Assembly (NCBI RefSeq): GCF_000716335.1 | Contig: NZ_JOBL01000099.1 | Location: 57,974 to 121,973 of the forward strand | Direction of reading: 5' to 3' | DNA length: 64,000 nucleotides | Source: Streptomyces sp. NRRL S-118 | GTDB taxonomy: Bacteria > Actinomycetota > Actinomycetes > Streptomycetales > Streptomycetaceae | Shown here: positions 49,410 to 57,685 of the stretch, piece after piece | Layout of the letters: each line of letters opens with the position of its first letter | How positions within the stretch are numbered: the first letter of the stretch is position 1 | Translations under genes and position numbers: made by a program | The notes under the pieces: generated by a model | What the model saw: the letters and a program-made list of their open reading frames with translations, nothing else | Told to the model about the DNA's origin: nothing | The model's database searches: none

Positions 49410-51260
49410 TCACGGCTTGGGCGGGACCGCCGGGATGCCGAGGAACGGGAGCTTCAGGGCCCCGAAGGCTTCCGCCGGGACCGCCGGGGACTTGGGCTCG
49501 ACCGGGGCCAGGCGTTCGTACGCGACGCCCTGCGCCGGGCGGGGGTCCTCCTCGCCCTTGTTGGGCCAGAACGACATGGCCCGCTCCGCCTGCGCCGTGA
49601 TGGTCAGGGACGGGTTCACCCCGAGGTTCGCGGAGGCGGCCGCGCCGTCGACGACCGAGATCCCCGGGTGGCCGTAGAGGCGGTGGTACGGGTCGATGAC
49701 GCCGTCCTCCGCGGACGCGCCGATCACACAGCCGCCCAGGAAGTGCGCGGTGAGCGGGGTGCCCATGAGCTCGCCGACGTTCGAGCCGGCGAAGCCGTTG
49801 ATCTCCTCGGCCAGCAGGGACGCGGCGCGCGTGCCCTCGGGGATCTGCTTCGGGTTGGGAGCGCCGTGGCCCTGGCGGGCGGTGAGCAGGCCCTTCCCCA
49901 GGCCGTCCCGCTTGCGGTACGTGGTCAGCGAGTTGTCCAGCGACTGCATGACCAGCCCGATGATGGTCCGTTCCGACCAGCGCCGGTTGGACAGCGAGCG
50001 CATCGTCAGCAACGGGTGGCGGGCCACGTTGCCCAGCCAGGCCCGCACCCGCCGCTCCGCGTACGGCACCTGGAGGATGGACAGCGAGCCCATCGCGTTG
50101 GAGCCCTTGCCGTAGCGGACCGGCTCGATGTGGGTGTTGGCGTCCGGGTGGATCGACGAGGTGATGGCCACGCCCTGCGTGAAGTCCACCCGGCGGTGGC
50201 CGTGGCGCTTGCGGTAGCGGCGATCGGTGGTCTGCGAGCCGACCAGGGCCTCGGAGTTGGTACGGGTGAGCTCGCCGAGGCGGGAGGAGACCCGCGGCAG
50301 CTTCCCCTCGTCCTTCATCCGGTGCAGCAAGGTCTGCGTGCCGTACGTGCCCGCGGCGACGACCACGTACCGGGCCCGCAGCGTCCGCGGCGCGGACTTG
50401 CGGCGGCGGTGCGTGGGGACGGTCGAGACGGCGTAGCCCCGGCCGGAGGGTGCTTCCGTGATGGCGGTGACCGTGGTCATGGGGTGGATGACGGCCCCGG
50501 CCTTCTCGGCGAGGTAGAGGTAGTTCTCGGTGAGGTTGTTCTTCGCGCCGTGCCGGCACCCCGTCATGCACTCGCCGCACTCGGTGCAGGCGCGGCGGGA
50601 CGGGCCCGCGCCGCCGAAGTAGGGGTCCTCGACCTGCTGCCCCGGCTTGGCCTTCGCCGTGCCGTCGGCGTCCTTGCCGTCGCCGAAGAAGACCCCGACG
50701 GGCGCCAGGTGGAAGGTGTCGCCGACGCCCATCGCCTCGGCGGCGGCCTTCAGGTGCACGTCGGAGGGGGTCATGGTCGGGTTGAGCCGTACGCCGAGCA
50801 TGCGCTTGGCCTGGTCGTAGTACGGGGCCAGCTCCGCCTGCCAGTCGGTGATGGACGCCCACTGCTTGTCCTGGAAGAACGGCGCGGGCGGTACGTAGAG
50901 GGTGTTGGCGTAGTTGAGGGAGCCGCCGCCGACCCCGGCGCCCGCCAGCACCATCACGTTGCCGAGCAGGTGCACGCGCTGCAGCCCGTACAGGCCGAGA
51001 GCCGGGGCCCACAGGTAGTTGCGCAGGTCCCAGGAGTTCTTGGGGAGCGTCCGGGAGGTGAAGCGGCGGCCGGCTTCCAGGACGCCGACGCGGTAGCCCT
51101 TCTCGGTCAGGCGCAGGGCCGAGACCGAGCCGCCGAAACCGGAGCCGATGACGACGACGTCGTAGTCGTACTCGTGGTCGTCGTCACCGGGGACGTGGCC
51201 GGCGACGTGCGTGGCGTCGTCGGTGTCGGTCGGTTTTTGGGCAGGGGGGACCTGGGACAT
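49410..51260 (-). CDS. GMC-family FAD oxidoreductase with ferredoxin-type Cys cluster
   Basis: 616 residues from ATG 51260 (GAGGAG upstream). The FAD site is DYDVVVIGSGFGGSVSALRL; then LAGAGVGGGSLNYANTLYVP, typical of cholesterol-oxidase-like GMC enzymes. An insert at ~205-225 carries CTECGECMTGCRHGAKNNL, the C-x2-C-x2-C-x3-C spacing of a 4Fe-4S ferredoxin. The C-terminal GMC domain has HFLGGCVIGASAEDGVIDPY and VDGAAASANLGVNPSLTITA. It is not secreted (no signal). It probably oxidises an alcohol or hydroxysteroid-like substrate and may pass electrons through the cluster. It lies 79 bases downstream of the dehydrogenase gene, probably in one operon, so alcohol-to-acid oxidation via an aldehyde is possible. 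Confidence 0.9.
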   Translation of the reverse strand: MSQVPPAQKPTDTDDATHVAGHVPGDDDHEYDYDVVVIGSGFGGSVSALRLTEKGYRVGVLEAGRRFTSRTLPKNSWDLRNYLWAPALGLYGLQRVHLLGNVMVLAGAGVGGGSLNYANTLYVPPAPFFQDKQWASITDWQAELAPYYDQAKRMLGVRLNPTMTPSDVHLKAAAEAMGVGDTFHLAPVGVFFGDGKDADGTAKAKPGQQVEDPYFGGAGPSRRACTECGECMTGCRHGAKNNLTENYLYLAEKAGAVIHPMTTVTAITEAPSGRGYAVSTVPTHRRRKSAPRTLRARYVVVAAGTYGTQTLLHRMKDEGKLPRVSSRLGELTRTNSEALVGSQTTDRRYRKRHGHRRVDFTQGVAITSSIHPDANTHIEPVRYGKGSNAMGSLSILQVPYAERRVRAWLGNVARHPLLTMRSLSNRRWSERTIIGLVMQSLDNSLTTYRKRDGLGKGLLTARQGHGAPNPKQIPEGTRAASLLAEEINGFAGSNVGELMGTPLTAHFLGGCVIGASAEDGVIDPYHRLYGHPGISVVDGAAASANLGVNPSLTITAQAERAMSFWPNKGEEDPRPAQGVAYERLAPVEPKSPAVPAEAFGALKLPFLGIPAVPPKP

Positions 51261-51339
51261 GGACTCTCCTCGTACCAAAAGGTGCTGAAACGGGCGGTCG
51301 CCGGGGGCGTGCGGCGGCTCCGGGCTCCTGGCGGCGCCC

Positions 51340-53022
51340 CTAGCGGAAGCGGAGCGCCTTCATCAGCCGCAGGCTGCGGCTCATGAACTCCGCGTACTTC
51401 TCGTCGTCCATGCCGAACGAGGGCGCGAGCGGCATCAGCCGCTGCTGCGCCACCGTCTGGGCCTCGGTGTACTTGAGGATGCCCTCGGAGCCGTGCCGGC
51501 GGCCGAGCCCGGAGTCCTTCATGCCGCCCATGGGCGACTGGACGCTGCCGTACGCCGGGGCGTACCCCTCGTTGATGTTGACCGTGCCGGTGCGCAGCTT
51601 CGCGGCGATCTCGTGGCCGCGGCGGCCGTCCTTCGTCCAGACGCTGGCGTTGAGGCCGTACGCGGTGGCGTTGGCGCGCTCCACGACCTCGTCCTCGTCC
51701 CTGAAGCGGTAGAGGGAGACGACCGGGCCGAAGGTCTCCTCGGCGCACACCGCCATCGGCTCCTGGACACCCTCCAGGATGGTCGGCTCGTAGAACAGCG
51801 GGCCGATGTCGGGACGGGCGACGCCGCCCGCGACGACCGTGGCGCCCTTGGCGACGGCCTCCTCGACGTGCCGGGTGACGGTCTCCAGCTGCCGCTCACC
51901 GACCAGGCAGCCCATGTCGGCGCCGTACGCGAGGGAGTTGCCGAGCCGCATCGCCTTCGTACGGGCGGCGAAGCGCTCCACGAAGTCGTCCGCGATCGAC
52001 TCGTGCACGTACAGCCGCTCGATGGAGATGCAGAGCTGTCCGGCGGAGGAGAAGCAGGCGCGGACGGCGCCCGCGGCGGCCTTCTCCACGTCCGCGTCGT
52101 GGAGGACCAGCATGGCGTTCTTGCCGCCCAGTTCGAGGGAGACGCCGACCAGCCGGGCGGCGGCGCCCTGGGCGACCTCGCGGCCGGTGCGGGTGGAGCC
52201 GGTGAAGGAGACGTAGTCGGCGTGCTTGACGACCTCGGGGCCGACGACCGGGCCCTCGCCGAGGACGACCTGGAAGACCTCCGCCGGGAGTCCGGCCTCC
52301 ACGAGGAGGTCGCGGGCCCACAGAGCGGTGAGCGCGGTCTCGGTGTCGGGCTTCATGACGACCGCGTTGCCGGAGACGAAGGCGGGCAGCGCGTCGCCGA
52401 CGGACAGCTCCAGCGGGTAGTTCCAGGGCGCTATCTGGCCGACGACCCCGCGCGGCTGGCGCAGCTCGGTCACCTTGGTGAGCGTCGGCACGACACCGGT
52501 GTGGCGCTTCGGCTTCAGGTACGCGGCGGCGCGGCGGCCGTAGTGGCGGGCGGCGACGGCGACGGCCTGGACCTCCTCGTGGGCGTGCAGCCTCGCCTTG
52601 CCCGTCTCCAGCTGGATCAGGTCGAGCACCTCGGCCTGCCGCTCCAGCACCAGGTCGTGGAAGCGCAGCAGGACGGCGGCGCGGGCGCGCACCGGCATCG
52701 CGGCCCATACGGGCTGGGCGGCACGGGCCCGCGCGAACGCCTCGGCGACGTCCTCGGGCGTGGACTCCGGCAGCTCCGCCAGCTGCTTGCCGGTGAACGG
52801 CGAGTGGTTCGCGGTCCGGCCGGAGCCGACGACTCCTCGGGTGAGCTGGGCGACCACCTCGGGCGTGACCACGTCGGCGGCGGTGCGCGCACCGGCCGGG
52901 GCGGGCGCCACCGGGTTCGTACCGATCGGCTTCGCACCGTCCGGCTTCGTACCTGCGGGGGCAGCGGGGGCGGTCTGCGCGTTCGTCGTGGAGCCTGCCG
53001 TGGAGTCCGTCGTGTCGGTCAT
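51340..53022 (-). CDS. Succinate-semialdehyde dehydrogenase (NAD(P)+)
   Basis: 560 residues. An Ala/Pro/Gly-rich N-terminal extension of ~45 residues precedes the aldehyde dehydrogenase fold. Features: GQIAPWNYPLELSVGDALPA, FTGSTRTGREVAQGAAARLV, catalytic Glu in SLELGGKNAMLVL, catalytic Cys in ACFSSAGQLCISIERLYVH, EETFGPVVSLYRF, and the C-terminal YGSVQSPMGGMKDSGLGRRH. The overall pattern matches the actinobacterial GabD2 group, usually named succinic semialdehyde dehydrogenase; substrate assignment is by family. It lies upstream of the GMC oxidoreductase on the same strand. ATG start with a 103-base spacer from the kinase genes. Confidence 0.9.
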   Translation of the reverse strand: MTDTTDSTAGSTTNAQTAPAAPAGTKPDGAKPIGTNPVAPAPAGARTAADVVTPEVVAQLTRGVVGSGRTANHSPFTGKQLAELPESTPEDVAEAFARARAAQPVWAAMPVRARAAVLLRFHDLVLERQAEVLDLIQLETGKARLHAHEEVQAVAVAARHYGRRAAAYLKPKRHTGVVPTLTKVTELRQPRGVVGQIAPWNYPLELSVGDALPAFVSGNAVVMKPDTETALTALWARDLLVEAGLPAEVFQVVLGEGPVVGPEVVKHADYVSFTGSTRTGREVAQGAAARLVGVSLELGGKNAMLVLHDADVEKAAAGAVRACFSSAGQLCISIERLYVHESIADDFVERFAARTKAMRLGNSLAYGADMGCLVGERQLETVTRHVEEAVAKGATVVAGGVARPDIGPLFYEPTILEGVQEPMAVCAEETFGPVVSLYRFRDEDEVVERANATAYGLNASVWTKDGRRGHEIAAKLRTGTVNINEGYAPAYGSVQSPMGGMKDSGLGRRHGSEGILKYTEAQTVAQQRLMPLAPSFGMDDEKYAEFMSRSLRLMKALRFR

Positions 53023-53125
53023 GGGGGCGAGGGTATTCGGAATGACACCCGCGCGGTACCCGCCGGTAACAGCTTTTCACCGACCACTCACACCACGCCA
53101 GTGAACGCTGGCAAATAAGCCCTGA

Positions 53126-55657
53126 TCAGGGCTGCCGCACCCGGAACGAGTCCAGCACGGTGTCGAAATGGCGCTTGAGCTCATCGAGGCGCGCGAGCGG
53201 CGCCGAGACCCACACGCTGTACGTCCGGCCGCCCTCGTCCCAGCAGATGTCGTACGTGCGCCGGGGGCCGCCCTGCGCTCCCCGGGCGGCAGGGAAGCCG
53301 TCCCAGGTGAACTCGCGCAGCGCGGCGGGCAGACCGTTGTACGTGGTGGGGGTGACCTTCGCCGCGCGGTAACCGGGGTTGTCGACCGGGCCGTCGGCAT
53401 GGGAGCGGCGCATGGCCGCGAGCGGGCCGCCCGTGACGGGCTGCCCGATGCGGACACCGATCCGCACCGCCCGGTCGGGCGACATGTAGTAGACGCGCTT
53501 GCCGTCGGTGCTGCGGAGGTACCCCTCGGGGACGATCAGCGAGAAGCCGCCCGGGTCCACGACGGCTCGGTACCCGGCGGGAACCGGCGTGGACCGGGTC
53601 GGGGCGGGGGCCGGGGCCGGATTCCGGGTCGGCGAAGGGGCGGGGGCGGGGGCGGCGGAGGACGTGGGTCTCTCCTGGGGGGAGGCGGTGACCGTCGTCA
53701 CGGGCGGCACGGCGTGGCTGCCGCCGCGGTTGTTCACGAGGTCCTCGCGCACGAGGAGCAGGGCCGCCCCGCCGGCCCCGGCAAGGGCGGCGGCGAGCAC
53801 GACGGCGGCGATGACGGGAGTGCGTGCCGGGCTCCGCGCCGGCTGCGTACGGGTCCGGGTGGTGGGGGACGTGGCGGCAACGGCGGCCGTGGCCGCGGTC
53901 GTTCCTGCCGCGACTCCCGCGGTGGCGGCCCTCACGGCGGCCACCGTCGCGGCGTCGGCCGCGGCCGCGGCGGCCCCTGGGCCTGGTCCGGGTCCGGGTC
54001 CGGGTCCGGAAGAGGATGCGGTCGGCGCCGGCGCGGTGGGCTCGGTCGGGTCGCGGGGGTCGGCGGGGGCGGACGGTACGGACGGGGGTGCCGGTGCCTG
54101 CGGCGTGGCCCGGGTGGACGGCGCGTACGGAGCGGACGGAGCGGACGGATGTGATGGGCCGGCCGGTGACGACGGGTCCGACGGGGTGGCCAGGGCAGTC
54201 GGGTCCGGAGGGGCGGACGGGTCCGGAGGGGCGGACGGAGTGGGCGCGGCGGATGACGGCGGCGGGGCGGGGGCGGCCGGTGACGCGTACGGGCCGTCAG
54301 AGGCCGGGCCGGCCGCGGTCGCGGCGTCGTCGTCGTACGGCGCACGAGGTCCGTACGGCCCGTACGGCTGGTACGGCCCGTACGGTTCGTACGACTCGTA
54401 GGGCTCGTACGTTTCGGAGGAATCAGGGGGCTCGTGCGCCCGCGACGACTCGGAGGCCCCGTACGGCTCCTGTCGCTGCGAGCGCCGGGACGGCCAGGGG
54501 AGCGAGGAACGCGCGGAGCGCCCGGACCTCTCGGGCCGCTCGGGGTCCGGGGGGCGCCGCGATGGCGGGAAGTGCTGGGACTCCTGCTGCTCCTGGGATG
54601 ACGGATGGTCCTGGGACCGCTGATGCTCCTGCCCGGCGTCCTGGGACGGCTGCCGGCCCCGCGGCGACGACTCCTCCGGCTCGGAGGCGGCTCTGGGCGC
54701 GCGGTTCCACCGGTACCGCTGGCCCCCGCGATCCCTGCGGCCGGCCCGGCCGGCACGACCGGCGCGCTCGGAACGGTCGGCGCGCTCGGAACGGTCGGGG
54801 CGGTCGGCGTCGGGGCGGTGCCCGGGGTCCGGCCGGTACAGCGGGGTCGTCCCCGTGACGACGTACGCCTCCAGCAGCCGCTCCGCCTCCGCCGCGCGCA
54901 TCCTGCGCTCCGGGTCGCGCTCCAGCAGCGCCCGTACGACGGGGAGCAGCGGTCCGGCCGCCGCCGGTGTCCTGACGTCCTCCTCGACGACCGCGTGCAG
55001 CACGCCGCCCAGCGAGTCCCGGTGGAACGGCGACTGGCCCGTCAGCGCCGCGCACAGCAGCGCGCCCAGCGACCACAGGTCCGTCTCCGGCCCCGCCTGC
55101 GCGCCCTGCATGCGCTCGGGGGCGGTGTACTCGGGGGAGCCGACGAACATCCCCGCCTCGGTGAGCGTCGTCGCACCTGCCAACTGTGCGATGCCGAAGT
55201 CGGTGAGGACGACCCGCCCGGTGCCGTCCTCCAGCAGGACGTTGGCCGGCTTGAGGTCCCGGTGCAGCACCCCCAGGGCGTGCGCGGCGCGCAGCGCGCC
55301 CAGCAGGGCGAGTCCGATGCGCGCCGCCTCCGTCGCGTCGACCGGGCCCCGGAGCGCCAGCAGTTCGGCGAGGGAGACGCCCTCGACCAGCTCCATCACG
55401 ATGTAGGGGGTGCCGTCCTCCTCGACCACGTCGTGGACGCAGATGACGTTCGGGTGGTGCACGCGGGCGACGGCACGTGCCTCACGCAGCGAGGAGTGCG
55501 GGGCGGTGCCGGCGTCGACGTGGATCTCCTTGACGGCGACGCGGCGGCCGAGCAACTCGTCGAACGCCCGCCAGACGGTTCCCATGCCGCCGCGGCCGAG
55601 CCGGGATTCGAGCCGGTAACGACCGGCGATCCGCCGCTGCTGTCCCAGTCCGGACAC
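53126..55657 (-). CDS. Membrane Ser/Thr protein kinase, array copy 1
   Basis: 843 residues from a GTG with AGAGGGGATG upstream. The Hanks kinase domain (~12-270) is complete: GRGGMGTVWRAFDELLGRRV, VAVKEIHVD, HRDLKPANVLLEDGTG, DFGIAQL and GSPEYTAPERMQG. A ~340-residue Pro/Ser/Tyr-rich linker follows, then a TM near ~640 (VIAAVVLAAALAGAGGAALL). The extracellular domain of ~140 residues begins PAGYRAVVDPGGFSLIVPEG. There are no PASTA repeats. This ectodomain recurs in the three neighbouring kinases. It is last in the minus-strand kinase series; 27 bases separate it from copy 2. Confidence 0.94.
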   Translation of the reverse strand: MSGLGQQRRIAGRYRLESRLGRGGMGTVWRAFDELLGRRVAVKEIHVDAGTAPHSSLREARAVARVHHPNVICVHDVVEEDGTPYIVMELVEGVSLAELLALRGPVDATEAARIGLALLGALRAAHALGVLHRDLKPANVLLEDGTGRVVLTDFGIAQLAGATTLTEAGMFVGSPEYTAPERMQGAQAGPETDLWSLGALLCAALTGQSPFHRDSLGGVLHAVVEEDVRTPAAAGPLLPVVRALLERDPERRMRAAEAERLLEAYVVTGTTPLYRPDPGHRPDADRPDRSERADRSERAGRAGRAGRRDRGGQRYRWNRAPRAASEPEESSPRGRQPSQDAGQEHQRSQDHPSSQEQQESQHFPPSRRPPDPERPERSGRSARSSLPWPSRRSQRQEPYGASESSRAHEPPDSSETYEPYESYEPYGPYQPYGPYGPRAPYDDDAATAAGPASDGPYASPAAPAPPPSSAAPTPSAPPDPSAPPDPTALATPSDPSSPAGPSHPSAPSAPYAPSTRATPQAPAPPSVPSAPADPRDPTEPTAPAPTASSSGPGPGPGPGPGAAAAAADAATVAAVRAATAGVAAGTTAATAAVAATSPTTRTRTQPARSPARTPVIAAVVLAAALAGAGGAALLLVREDLVNNRGGSHAVPPVTTVTASPQERPTSSAAPAPAPSPTRNPAPAPAPTRSTPVPAGYRAVVDPGGFSLIVPEGYLRSTDGKRVYYMSPDRAVRIGVRIGQPVTGGPLAAMRRSHADGPVDNPGYRAAKVTPTTYNGLPAALREFTWDGFPAARGAQGGPRRTYDICWDEGGRTYSVWVSAPLARLDELKRHFDTVLDSFRVRQP

Positions 55658-55684
55658 GGCACATCCCCTCTGCTTGCGCCGAGG

Positions 55685-57589
55685 TCACTCCTCGGCGGGA
55701 CGCCAGCCGCGCAGCACGGTGTCGAACTGCTTCCGAGTGGTCGTCCAGTCCTCGGCCGGAGACGACATGTACAGCGCGTACTCGGTTCCGTCGTCCGTGT
55801 AGTACACCTGGTCGATCGCGTGCCGCTTCCCCGGATGGTCCTTGGTCTCCACCCAGGTGAACTCCCACAGACAGGATTCCAGTTGATCACGGAACGTGTT
55901 CGCTTGCAGCTGCTTCCGTGCATACTGGGGCAGCCGTTTCTTGAGCCCTTTCTCGATGTCGAGCATGTGCAGGCACGGGGTTTCGAAGTCCGGTGCCGGA
56001 TCCTTGCTGATCCGGATGCGGTGGCGGCCGTTGTCGGGGGTGTAGTCGATCTGGTTGCCGTCCAGGCGGCGCTTCCACCCGCGCGGCACGAAAAGGCTGA
56101 AACCCTCCGGATCCTTGACGCGTTCCCAGCCGTCCGGCACGGACGTGGCCACCGAAGGATCACCGGTCGAGGTCCGGCCCGACGGGTCGCCCGCGAGCGT
56201 GCCGTCGCCGCCGTACAGCGTCACGACGAACCCCGCGGCGCTGCCGACGACGGCGGCGAGCGTCACGACGAGAGCGGCCATGCGCCACCGGGGCACGCTC
56301 CCCGCGTCCTTGCCCGTCGCGGTCGCGGCGGGAGCGGCGCCTGAGGCCGGAGAGGCCCCGTGGGCGTGTGCGTCGTCCGCGGCAGCCGCGCCCGCGCGAG
56401 CATGGCCCCCGTCGGCGGAGCTGCCGCGAGCGGCGGCCCTGCCGGAGCCGGAGGGCCCGCCCGCGTCACCGCCGGCCGCCTTCGCCTTCCGGGCCCCGCC
56501 TGCCGCCCCCTTCCCCGTGCTGCCTGCTCGGACCGCTCCGCTCGCTTCGGCGTCGGCGTCGGCGTCGGCACCGGCGTCGGCTTCGCCATCGGCGCCCGAA
56601 CCGGTGCCGGTCCGGGCCTTGCCGGGGCCGGAGGCAACGCTGTCATGCCGCGTCGAGGCGCCCGCGTCCTCCAGGACCTTCGTCGCCGCCGTACGGTCGG
56701 CCTCGTCCACCCGCTGCGTCGGCACGTACGCCTGGGCCGCGGCCGGCGTGCGGCCCTCCATGGCCTCCAGCAGCATGCGCTCGGTCTCCGCGGCGTCCGG
56801 GCGGTCCGCCGGGTCCTTGCGCAGCAGCGCGGTGATGACGGGCTCCAGCGCCCCGGCGTACCGCGCCGGTTGGGGCTCCTCCGTCACCACGGCCTGCATG
56901 GTGCTGATCGGCGACGAGCGGCGGAAGGGCGAGGTGCCCTCCACCGCCGCGTACAGCGTGGCTCCCAGCGACCACAGGTCGGATGCGGGCCCGGGGCGGC
57001 CGCCCCGTACCCGCTCGGGCGCCAGGTAGTCGATGGACCCGACGAGTTCTCCGGTACGGGTGATGGTCGAGTCGCCCTCGATGGCGGCGATCCCGAAATC
57101 GGTGAGCAGCACCCGGCCGTCGCGAGCCAGCAGGACGTTGCCGGGCTTGACGTCGCGGTGGAGCACCCCGGCGGCGTGCGCGGCCCGCAGCGCGCCCAGC
57201 ACGTGCAGTCCGATGCGGGCCGCCTCGCGCGCCTCGATACGGCGGTTTTCGGCCTCCTTGGCGGCGTCGGCGAGGGAGGGACCGTCGACGTACTGCATGA
57301 CGATCCAGGGGCGGGCGTCGTGCTCCAGCACGTCGTGGACGGTGACGACCCCGGGGTGGCTGATGCGGGCGGCGGCGCGCGCTTCCTTCTGTGTACGGGC
57401 GTGCAGGACGACCCGGTCCGCCTCGGAGACGTACTTGCCCGCCGTCAGTTCCTTGACGGCGACGGTCCTGTGCAGGACTTCGTCATGGGCGCGCCAGACC
57501 TTGCCCATGCCACCGCGACCGATGCTTTCGGCCAATCTGTATCGCCCGGCCAGTACCAGACCCGCAGCCGTGTCCTTGGAGTGTTCCAC
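55685..57589 (-). CDS. Membrane Ser/Thr protein kinase, array copy 2
   Basis: 634 residues from a GTG at 57589. Complete kinase domain (~12-275): GRGGMGKVWRAHDEVLHRTV, VAVKELTAG, LHRDVKPGNVLLARDGRVLL, TDFGIAAIEG and GSIDYLAPERVRG. An Ala/Gly/Asp-rich linker contains a DADADADAE run. The TM (MAALVVTLAAVVGSAAGFVV) is at ~430-450. The ectodomain GWERVKDPEGFSLFVPRGWK has two Cys (FETPCLHMLD, QLESCLWEFT), likely a disulfide. Close in sequence and design to copy 1, and probably in the same transcript (27-base gap). Confidence 0.94.
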   Translation of the reverse strand: MEHSKDTAAGLVLAGRYRLAESIGRGGMGKVWRAHDEVLHRTVAVKELTAGKYVSEADRVVLHARTQKEARAAARISHPGVVTVHDVLEHDARPWIVMQYVDGPSLADAAKEAENRRIEAREAARIGLHVLGALRAAHAAGVLHRDVKPGNVLLARDGRVLLTDFGIAAIEGDSTITRTGELVGSIDYLAPERVRGGRPGPASDLWSLGATLYAAVEGTSPFRRSSPISTMQAVVTEEPQPARYAGALEPVITALLRKDPADRPDAAETERMLLEAMEGRTPAAAQAYVPTQRVDEADRTAATKVLEDAGASTRHDSVASGPGKARTGTGSGADGEADAGADADADAEASGAVRAGSTGKGAAGGARKAKAAGGDAGGPSGSGRAAARGSSADGGHARAGAAAADDAHAHGASPASGAAPAATATGKDAGSVPRWRMAALVVTLAAVVGSAAGFVVTLYGGDGTLAGDPSGRTSTGDPSVATSVPDGWERVKDPEGFSLFVPRGWKRRLDGNQIDYTPDNGRHRIRISKDPAPDFETPCLHMLDIEKGLKKRLPQYARKQLQANTFRDQLESCLWEFTWVETKDHPGKRHAIDQVYYTDDGTEYALYMSSPAEDWTTTRKQFDTVLRGWRPAEE

Positions 57590-57685
57590 TTGCCCCCGCC
57601 CGTTGCTCAGGAGGCCAAGGTTACGGAGGGTGGTGACCGGGGCGAAACCTCGGGGGCGCCACGGAGACCTCTCCGTGATGCGGAC

